Assembly (NCBI GenBank): GCA_002077045.2
Contig: KZ111158.1
Location: forward strand, 40,341 to 63,141
DNA from: Rachicladosporium sp. CCFEE 5018
Taxonomy: Eukaryota; Ascomycota; Dothideomycetes; Cladosporiales; Cladosporiaceae
Direction: 5' to 3'
DNA length: 22,801 nt
The stretch's first letter is position 1; every line of letters starts with the position of its first letter. The notes under the pieces were generated by a model, which saw only the letters and a program-made list of their open reading frames with translations, was not told where the DNA came from and did no database searches. The position numbers and the translations under genes are program-made. Of the stretch, positions 10,415 to 19,757 are shown piece by piece.

Positions 10415-10654
10415 GGTGGCTCGTATCTGCCGAATTGGCATCCTTTTCATGACCAGTCAAGTCTGCTCTTCACTGCGAAGCTAATGTCGACCTCACTTCC
10501 TTGTCATTAGTGCGCACGTGCAAGCACAAGCTTGGAGGCGCGCGGAATGAGAAGCTTGCAGACATAAGCGCAATTCGCCACTGACTACCTAGATATACTA
10601 TCTGTCGGCACACTCGAGGATCACTACCGCTACATAGCAGAGCAAATTCTAGCC

Positions 10655-11454
10655 ATGGACAATATTCCGGACCGTACAAGTGAGATCACTGCTGCTTCCA
10701 ATGGACCAAGTTTCTGACATAGCTAGATTGCTCTGTATCGGAGCTCTTTGCAGCTTTAGAACGTCGCGGCATCACGAGCGTCAAGACAGCCCTTGTCGAG
10801 TTGTTACGCTTTCAGGACGAGGAGCGAGAGTACCGCAGGATCCACGGCGTACAATTCCTGGACTTACCACCGGAAATTCGCGTCCAGATCTATGAGTACA
10901 TGTTCCGCGACACACATATGTCATCCCCCTTCGATGAGCCCGAGATTCTTCACAGCTCAAGCCTCATCCGAGCAGAGGCACGCCCTGTGTTCTATTCAAA
11001 CGCGATGTTCGACGTTGCATGGCACGGCTCCGGCGACTTCTTCGATAAAGCGATGAGGCCAGATCTAGCGACCTCCGAGTTATGGAAGAATCTTACAAAG
11101 CAAGGAATGCTTCCAGTCTTTAGGCACCTGCGAATTACCTTGTACTTCCATGAGAGGTCCCTTACGAATGTACGGGTTCTGAGCTACAGCATCGACCTGA
11201 CCGCAAATGGTGAGGCATATACGGTCGACTACCATGGTGATGAGAGCCGGTAGTAAGTTTTTCTGTAAGCTTCTGCTGTTGATTCGTCCGCTGATCAGTA
11301 CAGTCCTGATGCTCAAAGGGCTCTAAGGACTGTGCAGCAGACGACTAGGATCGATGCTGCTATGAGGACCTTCATGATGAAAGTAGTTGCAAGAGTGAAG
11401 GAGCAGAAATGGCTGGAGACAGATATGGAGGCTTTTGGTCAGAACATGTGGTGA
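10655..11454 (+). CDS. F-box-like (LPPEIR / 2EXR-type) protein, tandem paralogue 1
   Basis: Three exons, 10655..10679 (25 bases), 10727..11252 and 11304..11454, in phases 1 and 2, give 233 residues. The main motif is LDLPPEIRVQIYEY at residues 53-66, the F-box-like opening shared by large fungal families (2EXR type). After it come HSSSLIRAEARPVFYSN and a helix/strand region, then an Ala/Lys-rich C-terminal helix. The splice choices rest on comparison with the neighbour at 12031..12859: both proteins align without gaps for 51 residues up to the LPPEIR motif and again at ...KVVARVKEQKWLETD. For intron 1 the acceptor at 10725-10726 keeps the frame, whereas the AG four bases earlier does not. Function is unknown; some members are thought to be substrate adaptors, but nothing here shows that. 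No signal peptide or membrane segment is visible. Confidence 0.72.
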
Positions 11455-12030
11455 CCGCGTGAAAGTGCATGTGAGAGCATCGGTGGAGGGAACCCTTGCT
11501 CAAAGTTACGATATGAGTCCAGGCGCATATCAGCAAAGCCGTGGAATTCATCATGCGCTTTCTCGGGATTCTGCGCGGGGACGGTACAGCATCACTTTGG
11601 ACTACTTCGGCTGGGATATGTGCTATGGAGATGGCTATGCTCACTGCGTATTTGCGATGATGCACAAATCATGACAACGATCAGGCGGACATGGAAGAAT
11701 CACTACGAGTCACCTGGTAATAGTGACGGACAAACAAGAGCTCAGCTTCTACGGAATCGGAGAGTCTGATCATGCGCAAGTGAAGTGATTTTGTCTATCA
11801 TATTGGTTTCAACGATTCGACTGTTACTATACTCACTTCTCCAGCATCACTGCCTCAGCGATGTTGACTTCACTCCACTTCTGACTCGCTCGATACGCTT
11901 GTGCGGACAGAGCTTGTAGTCAAGCTAGCTGAGACTGACCTACTTGAGCATCTGCAACTGCTATACATCTCTCGCCTTCACTTGGCATTCTGCAGTCCTC
12001 ATGCCTGACGACACATATCGACCTTTAAGC
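11455..12030. other. Intergenic between the two paralogues
   Basis: This stretch of 576 bases contains an open frame continuing to 11674 in a frame other than that of the paralogue 1 tail. Its translation (with RYSITLDYFGWDMCYGDGY) is rather protein-like, but has no start codon of its own in good context and no clear match to either paralogue. It may be an untranslated tail, a decayed fragment, or chance. Nothing else stands out. Confidence 0.4.
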
Positions 12031-12859
12031 ATGGACGACACGACTGGAGCCCAAGGTAACAGACGAGAACACAAAGTCAGGCGTGCGAACAACACCTTCA
12101 GGAGATGAGCAGTGCTCTACGTCTCAGCCTCTTGCGAGATGGGAGCACTGCGGCGTAACAGACATAGAGACTGCATCCATGAAGCTCTTGCAGAGCCAAG
12201 ACACAGAGGAGAACCTTCGCAAGAAGCAAGCACCGAAGTTCATGGATCTGCCGCCCGAGATCCGTGTCCACATCTACGAGCTCGCTATGTCCAAAGAGCA
12301 TGTCGAACACGGAGTCGAGACGCCCGCAGTACTGCGAGTTTCACGCCAAGTGCACGCCGAAGCATTGCCGATATACTACTCAACAGCTGCTGTGGTCCTA
12401 GAGTTTCTAGTGTACGAGAACAACGTTGTGCCGGTGATAGCTGCGTGGAAGACACGGCAGCTGTGGAAGATGATCTATGAGAGAGGCATGTTGGGTCGCA
12501 TCAGGCATCTGTTGATCCGCTTCCAGTACTCTCAGGCAGGAGGAACCGATTGGAGCATCACATGTCACGTAGACATGGCTCTGAACGGCAGAGATTACTA
12601 TGAGTTGGACTTTGACGAAAGCCAACTAAGTTTTGGGTAAGTCGTTGTGCGGATATTTCGCAGCAGTGCCTGTACATCATCTGACTAGCGCAGTCGAAGA
12701 CAAATCCCTTCTCCGAGCGACTCAGCATTGCGCGCCAATTTGGACGAAGCAATCGATCAGGTGATGCAGAAAGTTATGGCGCGTGCTAGCGAGGAGATAT
12801 GGCTACGCTGGGACTTGCTCGTCTGGCTGCGGCAGCTGACGAAGACGTGCGTCGAGTGA
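12031..12859 (+). CDS. F-box-like (LPPEIR / 2EXR-type) protein, tandem paralogue 2
   Basis: Three exons, 12031..12055 (25 bases), 12102..12636 and 12694..12859, in phases 1 and 2, give 241 residues. The architecture is the same as in the gene upstream: an 8-codon first exon, a 46-base first intron and a second intron in phase 2 starting GTAAGT. The motif MDLPPEIRVHIYEL is at residues 56-69, followed by LRVSRQVHAEALPIYYST, a match to the usual family layout (box, then a 'V-Hxea-y' stretch). The two proteins clearly share ancestry but differ at most positions outside the motif, so the duplication is old. The start is set by analogy to paralogue 1; an in-frame ATG at 12001 would add ten residues. 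An open reading through the first intron exists but lacks an ATG. Function is unknown. Confidence 0.72.
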
Positions 12860-13317
12860 TGGCACGCTGACTTGGCGCGGTGAAATGACGAGCTAGGACA
12901 CATTTGCTAGTCAACAGAGACTTGTGAGCAGCTGTCGAAACATACCTAAGGTTAATAGTGTCATTGGGGAATGCGAGCTGTGGTTAGCCACATCATCACG
13001 ACGACTTCAGCGCGACAATCCCGTAGTCCGTTGAAACACTTCGAGTTAAGCCACAGCAGAGCTGATCAACGCTACTCCGTCGCGCGAGACGCCGCCTGGG
13101 TTGACACAAGTCAGCTCGACTTGAGGTTCAGTGATGTGTATCAATGTCGAGGGAGAGGGCAGTGGTCTGAGGTCGGGCGCGAAGTCGTCTTGCCAATCGT
13201 CGCACAGACCACCAGCGCCGACATTGGTAATGGCTGACGGATGTGCGACACCACTACATCAACGACTATAGATCTCTTGATGATGACCTGCTACGAGACC
13301 ATGCTGCTCAACATACT
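12860..13317. other. Intergenic: upstream region of the aquaporin gene
   Basis: These 458 bases lie between two plus-strand genes. An 88-codon ATG frame at 12971..13237 has no recognisable motif and no homology that I can see; I treat it as chance. The reading frame of aquaporin exon 1 stays open upstream to about 13243, but without an ATG. Confidence 0.4.
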
Positions 13318-14436
13318 ATGGCAGCGCAGCGCGACATCAAAGTTGAGAGCACCGTCACAATCCCAACAGCCCCACGGAATAACAACGCCATTGCACTACG
13401 AGCAACCAACATGACCACGACATCTGAACGCCCCTTCGCCGGCCGTATAGGCGGTAATCAAGGCTTTACAGTCTCCGATGACAGCGCAGAAAGTCGCAAG
13501 ATCCTCGAAGAGCAGCCTGATGCCGTAAGACGAGCCCAGCCCTCATTCTATGTTAAAGACTAAAACTGCCATCAGGCTCCTCTACCCAATCTGCGCGCTT
13601 CCGTCCATCTCTCCGGCTTCCTCGTCTGCGAGAATTGGAAGATGGCCGCCATCGAGGGCTTGGGCACATGCTTGCTAACCTTCACCCTCGGCGCCGGATC
13701 ATCCGCTCTAACAAGGTCGAAGGCCTCCGACGTCGCCGTTGGTGCTTACGCTGCGCTACTGAACACCGTAGGCCTCAGTCTGTTCGTGTTCGCTGCAGGA
13801 CCGGCGTCTGGAGGTCATCTGAACCCGAGTATCACGCTGGCGACTTTCTTTGCTGGCCTCAGTACACTACCGAGGAGTGTGCTGTACATTGTTGCGCAAG
13901 CCATTGGAGCGATCGTGGGGGCATACTGGCTCCGGCTTGGTCTGGGAGACGCATACTTCCCGATGGTGAGCCTTGAGAGTCTCCAACGAATGACCCAATG
14001 CTGACCGTAAGCGTAGGGCGTCATTCCAGGCTGCACCGTCGACCCATCGCTCGTTTCGCCCGGCGAGCTCTTCGTGCTTGAATACATGTTCGGCCTGTCC
14101 CTGGTCTTCCTTGCCTTCGGCGTCGGACTTGATCCAAGACAAGGCAAGGTCTTTGGGCCCTCTTTCTCTCCGATTTTAGTCGGCGCAACTTTAGGTCTCG
14201 TCACACTGGCCGGCGCGTTTGTGAAACCAGGTTACACTGGGCCATCATTCAATCCAGCAAGGTGTCTGGGTTTGATGGTGGCGAAAGGGAATATGCAGTA
14301 TCATTATGTGCATTGGCTCGGCCCTGTAGCGGCGACGATGATGAACGGGATCTTTTACCATGCTGCACCGCCCTGGGTGAGGGGAAGGCCGCTGAGAGAA
14401 CATGGGGATGATATGATCCAGCGAGCACTGCCATAG
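13318..14436 (+). CDS. Aquaporin / MIP family channel
   Basis: Three exons, 13318..13524, 13576..13965 and 14017..14436, all phase 0 with introns of 51 bases each, give 338 residues. Residues 1-75 are a polar Ser/Thr/Asn-rich cytosolic tail. Six membrane spans and two half-helices follow. The first pore motif is NPS (152-154 in GGHLNPSITLATFF) in place of NPA; the second is a canonical NPAR (278-281 in GPSFNPARCLG). The intron-1 choice is decided by the frame: GTAAGA...CATCAG removes the stop codon after 13560 and restores the stretch HLSGFLVCENWKMAAIEGLGT. MIP channels pass water, glycerol or small neutral solutes across membranes; which one cannot be told. No large N-terminal extension of the Fps1 type is present. 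Met32 (13411) is an alternative start with equally good context. Confidence 0.88.
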
Positions 14437-14790
14437 ACCCACTTGAAGCCCATGTTACAAGTGTGTCGTTGCGAAGACGCTGCTAGGGAGTTCCGTTTGT
14501 TCCGACTGCACTAGTCCTTCACCGCTGCAGCATGACCACAACTCGTATAACGAGGTAGAGCATAGGAGCCCAGGCATTAGCAGCAGAGAGAAGAACGAGA
14601 CGACTTCAACTTCTACCATATGGCATCTCGGCCTGCTTGCACTTCACTATACAACACGTCCTCCGTCTGAGTTGACATGTGCAAATGAAATGATCAGACC
14701 GAGTGCCACTGTTCGATGTCAGCAGGAATGCAAGCTAGTGACGGTCGCCACTTCCTGAGTCACCACTGCACAGCTTCACGACTTCCAATC

Positions 14791-14836
14791 ACCTCATCAA
14801 AACCTCATCAAATTTTGATGTCAATCGTGATGAGGT
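14791..14836. repeat. Short direct and inverted repeat, ACCTCATCA
   Basis: The 9-mer ACCTCATCA occurs at 14791-14799 and 14802-14810, and its exact reverse complement TGATGAGGT at 14828-14836. The second and third copies could pair as a hairpin with a 17-base loop, or serve as a paired protein-binding site. No gene lies next to it that would show what it does. Confidence 0.6.
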
Positions 14837-15779
14837 AACGTTACAGCCGTTATATCGTCGACAATCACGCGGCTATTCCTAGACACGAGCGGTCAATGAT
14901 ATGCCGAAATGACGGCTCATCTCAACGTGCTCGGGGTCACAACGGCGCCAGAATCTGGAGACGCTGCTTGGGCTTTATCCGAAACGCGCCAATGCAACTC
15001 CGTGGCGAGACAACAACCATGAATACGTACCCGATTCGCAACACGTCGTAATCTGCAATGACGCTCCACAAGATGGGTCGACAGACCTGGCAGTGATGCC
15101 TTGCCCAGGAGCACTTCATTGAGGCTGATCCGCAACTTGTCGCACGATGTCGTGCAGTGCGTGCGCCGCAAGCAACACTTCGAATGCTGTGTTTCGTTTC
15201 GCGAACGTCGCGCGAAGTACAGCCTAGTCAGCCTTTTGGAGACCGACTACCCCGGCCAACAACATTGCATGGTGATCAATTCACCTCGGTCGGCCCACGT
15301 GTCGGCATACAGATGATGTTGCGAGATGAGTGGTGAGCACGTAACCTCGGGCGTTGCGAGGCACTGCAACGCGCACACAGTAACCAGTAAATGCCAACAG
15401 CTGAAGCTGAGCCATGTGTAAGGGTACTGCTGTCACGCGGAATTGCACATCATCAAGTACGCGCCGCGCTGTCCGGAAGAGCGCTTCTCGTGGCCTCGGG
15501 TTCCTGCAGGAATCGGCTGCAGCCTTTTCTTTCGCTGCGGCGTACCTGCAGCGGACCAGGCCGCTCCAGACCTAGCGTTGCGCTATGGTAGTGCAATGAC
15601 GAATAGGGGAATAGCTGCACTACAAGCATCCCAGCTGGCGCCAGGAGGAAAGCCAATCGTCACAACGCACTGACTTCGCTGCGCAAATTAGCTTCTGCCA
15701 TGGTCGATCACCTTAAATTGCACGGAACCGTGGAGACAGCAGCGCGACATCCGCAGGGGTTCGCCTGCCCACCCATTTG

Positions 15780-16016
15780 TAGGCCATCTCCCCAGCGTTT
15801 GCCCTTATCTCGTCTCTCTTGCTACCAAAGGTCTCCAAGTCTTCGCGACACATACACTCGTTCTTGTCTCTAGCAGGCATAGTCACTCATTACAACACCC
15901 ACATTCATTTCTGATCATTCAGCTCGTCGCGTCCGAACTTCCAGCCTTTTTCCCGCTCACCGAACAACTCCGAGACTCACATACCACATCTACAATCATA
16001 ACAAGAAACAGTCAGC
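15780..16016 (+). promoter_or_regulatory. Pyrimidine-rich promoter/5' leader
   Basis: The bases ahead of the Ser/Thr-rich protein gene are unusually rich in C and T on the coding strand, followed by an A-rich approach to the start (ACAAGAAACAGTCAGC then ATG). CT-rich leaders of this kind are common before strongly expressed genes of filamentous fungi. No clear TATA box is visible. The exact transcription start cannot be placed by eye. Confidence 0.4.
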
Positions 16017-17594
16017 ATGCAGGTCATCAGCAAATTGGCAGTCGTTGCCGGGTTGGCGTCAGTCGCCCTCGCCCGTGGTCACCGACACGTGCGTAGAGGT
16101 GAGGGCTACGGCCCTCCTCCTGGGGCGTACGGCCCACCCCCTACCTACGGTGGGCTTAGCACTGGGGTGTCGTCGAGCAGCAGCTCCACTCTGGTCGCGC
16201 CAGTAAGCGAGTCCTCCACGACCCCAGTGGTTCCTACCAGCTACGCCGCGCCAACTACATCGTCCTCATCGTCGTCCAGCTCTGCGGTCGTCGCGCCGAT
16301 CAGCACTGGCTACACCGCGCCACCTGCGTACGAATCTTCCAGCAGCAGCTCTTCGGTCGTTGCACCAATCAGCACTGGCTACTCTGCACCTCCAGTCTAC
16401 GGCTCATCCATCAGCTCGACTGATGTCGCGCCCGTCAGCGGCAGCTCGTCCAGCAGCTCCAGCGAAGCGGCGCCTGTCAGCACTGGCAGCTCTGCTCCAG
16501 TCTATGGCGCGTCTTCTGCGCCATGGTACCCAGTGCCATCCTCGAGCGCTGTTGCACCGATCGGAACTGGAACTGGCGTCTCTCCCGTCGTCAGCCCGAC
16601 ACCGACTGGATCGTACACGACTGAGATCGTCAACACGACCCTGACGTACACTCTCGGCTATGGCTCATCAGCTACTGTCGTTACGACGACTGTGCACCAG
16701 ACTTCGACCCGTTACGTGACCCATACGATCACCTTAACCCGCCCAACCGCGATCGGCACCGGTGCAGGCGCTGGTGCCGGCGGCTACGGCTCTGCGTCTG
16801 AGGGCGAGAGCACCCAGTACAGCACCATTCGCTCGACCTCGACCATCACGAATGTCATCACCGTGTACCCAGCTTCGTCGGCCAGTGCCAACAACAATGT
16901 CGCTACTTCAGCGCCCGGCTACGGTGCTGGTGCCGGCTCTGGCTCATCTGGCTGCGCCCCTCCTGTCACTGTGACTGAGACCGAGACCGAGACTGTGACT
17001 GTGACCGCTGGTGGCGCTAGCTCGGTGGCTCCTGCGTCCAGCACCAACTCCGTCCTCCCAATCCAGTCCAGCTCGTCCGCTTGGTATCCGACCGGTCCCG
17101 CTGGTGCCTCTGCATCCAGCACGTGCTTGAGCACTGGCTTCATCACCATCCCTAAGCCGACGGCTTCGTCCATGGCATCCTCCACTCCGGCCTCATCAAT
17201 CGTTGCGCCCATCAGCACCGGTGTCTCCAGCGCACCAGTCGTCCCGACTTCGTACGCCGCGCCTACCACCAGCTCATCCACCGAAGTTGCCCCAGTGACG
17301 ACTTTGACCACCAGCAGCTCCGTCAAGATGCCAACCAGCTACGCCGCACCTTCGAGCAGCTCGTCCAGCAGCTCCACCGAGGTCGCCCCAGTGACGACCT
17401 CCACCACCAGCAGCTCCGTTGAGGTGCTCACCACCTACGCTGCACCCACCACGACTAGCTCGTCAAGCAGCAGCAGTTCCTCAGTCGCCGCCCCAGTGAC
17501 AGAGTCAAGCTCAAGCTCGGCAACCTACCCGACATTCAGCTACGTCGCTCCCACGAGCACCGAGTCTGCTCCTCCAGCCTACACCAAGGCCTAG
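16017..17594 (+). CDS. Secreted Ser/Thr-rich repetitive cell-wall-type protein
   Basis: One uninterrupted exon of 525 residues. A clear signal peptide (MQVISKLAVVAGLASVALA) is followed by a short basic stretch ending in Arg26-Arg27, a likely Kex2 processing site, then a Pro/Gly/Tyr-rich segment (YGPPPGAYGPPP). Most of the rest is Ser, Thr, Pro, Ala and Val, with many serine runs expected to be O-mannosylated. The middle part (about 200-300) is less repetitive, rich in Thr/Val, with TLTYTLGYGSSATVVTTTVH and one of only two cysteines near 318. Repeats are VAPISTGY-S/T-APP-x-Y in the first third and T-x-YAAP...EVAPVTT in the last. No hydrophobic GPI-anchor tail is seen (it ends SAPPAYTKA), so it is probably secreted or wall-bound non-covalently. 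I recognise the type but no specific family. An adhesin or structural wall protein is plausible, not shown. Confidence 0.85.
   Translation: MQVISKLAVVAGLASVALARGHRHVRRGEGYGPPPGAYGPPPTYGGLSTGVSSSSSSTLVAPVSESSTTPVVPTSYAAPTTSSSSSSSSAVVAPISTGYTAPPAYESSSSSSSVVAPISTGYSAPPVYGSSISSTDVAPVSGSSSSSSSEAAPVSTGSSAPVYGASSAPWYPVPSSSAVAPIGTGTGVSPVVSPTPTGSYTTEIVNTTLTYTLGYGSSATVVTTTVHQTSTRYVTHTITLTRPTAIGTGAGAGAGGYGSASEGESTQYSTIRSTSTITNVITVYPASSASANNNVATSAPGYGAGAGSGSSGCAPPVTVTETETETVTVTAGGASSVAPASSTNSVLPIQSSSSAWYPTGPAGASASSTCLSTGFITIPKPTASSMASSTPASSIVAPISTGVSSAPVVPTSYAAPTTSSSTEVAPVTTLTTSSSVKMPTSYAAPSSSSSSSSTEVAPVTTSTTSSSVEVLTTYAAPTTTSSSSSSSSSVAAPVTESSSSSATYPTFSYVAPTSTESAPPAYTKA
16287..16401 (+). repeat. Two in-frame coding repeats (VVAPISTGY unit)
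   Basis: Two copies of a segment coding VVAPISTGY-T/S-APP-A/V-Y start at 16287 and 16356, 69 bases (23 codons) apart, separated by a Ser run. They differ mainly at third codon positions, suggesting selection on the protein rather than very recent duplication. Confidence 0.8.
17247..17460 (+). repeat. Three in-frame coding repeats (TSYAAP / EVAPVTT unit)
   Basis: Units coding TSYAAP, then TSYAAP, then TTYAAP start at 17247, 17334 and 17430. The first two are each followed by a Ser run, then EVAPVTT and TTSSSV. Unit lengths are 87 and 96 bases, all multiples of three, the difference being the number of Ser codons. The array suits unequal exchange and length variation between strains. Confidence 0.8.
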
Positions 17595-19757
17595 AGCGCT
17601 TTCTTCCAATGCCCTACCCCGGTCCTGCACGAGTCCATCACATCACACCAAGCTGACACGACTTGACGACAACTAAGAAAGCGTACACCATACATCATCG
17701 CCGCGCCGCCGTTGACTCGGCTGGCGGAGCACACCTCTGTTCATATACCTTCGATACCCTTTTGCCTGGCTGTCAGCGACTCAAGTCATGTACTGGAAGC
17801 TGGATGCCGATCCGTTCTTTTGTGTTAGTTAGCTGCATCTTGTGCGTGTGATGGCCCGCTGGACTGGGTGTGGATGGATTTGAGATCTGCGTTCTCTTGT
17901 TGTGTATAGCTGTTGTACCTACGTCGCCTTACTCTTGAATGCCAGGTTTTTACTTCTGCGTAATAATGAGTACCACCATACGGGCTGCCACGTTGGTGTT
18001 CTCCAACGCGACAAGCTGTCTGTGCCCGCAACATCGTACTGCAGACGGGGGCTCGACGCACCTTCCTGTTCGGGATTGCAGACCTCATGCTGCGACGAGC
18101 TACGTACCCACGGCAGCGTCTTGTGGACTACTCTTCGCCCACCTTACACATTGCTTTTAATCCTTCGCCGAGTCACATCGCGAGCTTCGATCTATGTGTC
18201 AACGAGCGTCGCAATGTCGAGCACGTCTGCTGCGCTGCTCTAGCAGCCTGTGTTCAAATGACCCGTGAAAGCGCCATTTCGAATGACCACCTTGCGAATG
18301 AGTGCAAGGCAGATGGCAATGCTATCTGCGGTCCCTCATACGCCAGCGCTCTCATACTGATGGCGTGGTCGTAGTTAGACAGATTAGCACTGCACTACCC
18401 GAAGGTCTAGCACGCGACACTCCACTGGTGCGGGTTTTGCAACATTGCCCGGAAAATCGCAATGAGCTTGCGACATCGCCAGATGTGTGGCCTCTACGAG
18501 CATGGGAGGGTAGCGTTCTGGCTGCAAGGCGAGGGTCGTGACGGCACACCGCTGGATTCAATCCCGGGCGGTGCTGAGTTTCTGCCGGGGAAATCGATCA
18601 CTACTATGACAGTTGCCCACCAGCCGGAGCAGAGTCTGTGGATCATCCACAATGCTACTAGAACGGAGTCATGCCATGGATGCCATACTCCGTCTCGCTG
18701 TCGCACTGGAACGCTGCCGACTTGGTGGCTAAGAATCGCGAAATTCTGTGGACCCAGTACCATGGACCGACCAAAGTCAATTGCACGAGGCCATTATGGG
18801 TATGCCACACAACGTCCAGCGAAAGGTCTGAACCGCCTATTCCGGCTCTTAAGCTGCTTACCATCGGCATACATTCGAGAGGTTGCTTGTACAACCGGGC
18901 CGAGCGACCAGGTCCGAACCTTGTCGTGATATCGGCCTCACATATCGTCTTGGTCAGGTGACTCGGTGTTGCCGTTACCCCGCCAACAAACTCTATTGGA
19001 GAATTCTTGCTGGTAGGATGTGACTGTCGATGAGGGCCCTATCTGCTACGGGTCTTTGGCTCAGGCGGTGCTCTGGAGACGGCGCACGAAGTGCGATGAT
19101 GACATCCACTGTCTATCGCATTGAGATGGAGGTAGACCACTTGCTTGCTGCGATGCGATCTCAGCAGTTGATGACTGAGGGTCATCTTTCGAGAGACCGG
19201 GCGCGTAGAAGACAGCAATAATGATGGCATATTGGTCAATCTGGTCAACACCGATGTCTATGCTATCGAGTGAAAGGGTGTCAGGACAGGCTATCCTAGA
19301 CACGTCGCTGCCCGTCCGTGTCACTTTGACGTCGTCACTCCTGGCATATCACTGTCCACCGCGGTCGGGTTACCGCCGCTGTCCTCACTAGCCAGCTTAT
19401 CGGTGCATCGCCATTACCTGTCGAATCATCAGCAGAAATCCGTTCTCAAGGGTACAGAGACTGGATTGGTGAGGAAATCTCTTCAAGCGTCCTCTCCGTG
19501 GTGTAAGCAGAGTCCCTTGTGGTCAGATCAGTCAAGCCGCAATGTAAGTCGCATTAGATTTTTCTTTGCGAAGACACTTCTTGGCTCTATCATGGTATTC
19601 CTCAAAGGCGCACTGCTCTTGCGCAGCATGTAGGTGTCTCTCGAGTATACTCTCTCCTTGATACATCTGCTCTGCCTTCATACGAACGACTTCTTGTATA
19701 GCACCACAACCATAAACGAGAACGCTGCAAGATAAGTCTGTGTCAACACCAAGTCCC
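17595..19757. other. 2.2 kb stretch without a supported gene
   Basis: Many short frames are present on both strands. The longest is an ATG frame at 18462..18929 (155 codons, plus). Its first half (with GRVAFWLQGEGRDGTPLD) is moderately protein-like, but the second half is Arg/Cys/Ser-rich with no motif. I could not join the frames over GT-AG introns into a convincing gene. Base composition stays close to that of the flanks, with no AT-rich block such as repeat-induced mutation would leave, and no terminal repeats of a transposon were found by eye. The last 100 bases should include the leader of the next gene. Confidence 0.45.

Larger units (their letters stand above)
14437..16016. other. Gene-free stretch upstream of the Ser/Thr-rich secreted protein
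   Basis: Nearly 1.6 kb without a gene that I can support. Short frames on both strands (14917..15171 minus, 15391..15591 plus and others) overlap each other and carry no motifs. The left part holds a small direct/inverted repeat at 14791-14836. The last 240 bases become pyrimidine-rich and probably are the promoter and leader of the next gene. Confidence 0.5.

Noticed and set aside
12056..12167. Longer first intron (112 bases, acceptor at 12166-12167) in paralogue 2
   Set aside because: It keeps the frame, but it would remove the stretch that aligns without gaps to paralogue 1; the 46-base intron restores the alignment.
12971..13237. 88-codon frame upstream of the aquaporin gene
   Set aside because: The composition looks random and there is no similarity to known families that I can recognise.
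13549..13575. GTTAAA...CATCAG as the first aquaporin intron
   Set aside because: At 27 bases it is too short to splice; the 51-base GTAAGA intron fits the usual size and frame.
14437..16016. tRNA or transposon in the gene-free stretch
   Set aside because: No B-box-like GGTTCGANTCC string, no terminal inverted repeats and no transposase-like frame were found by eye.
18462..18929. 155-codon ATG frame as a gene
   Set aside because: No motif, signal peptide or splice partner; the second half is Arg/Cys-rich as in non-coding frames. Kept only as a remark on the gap.
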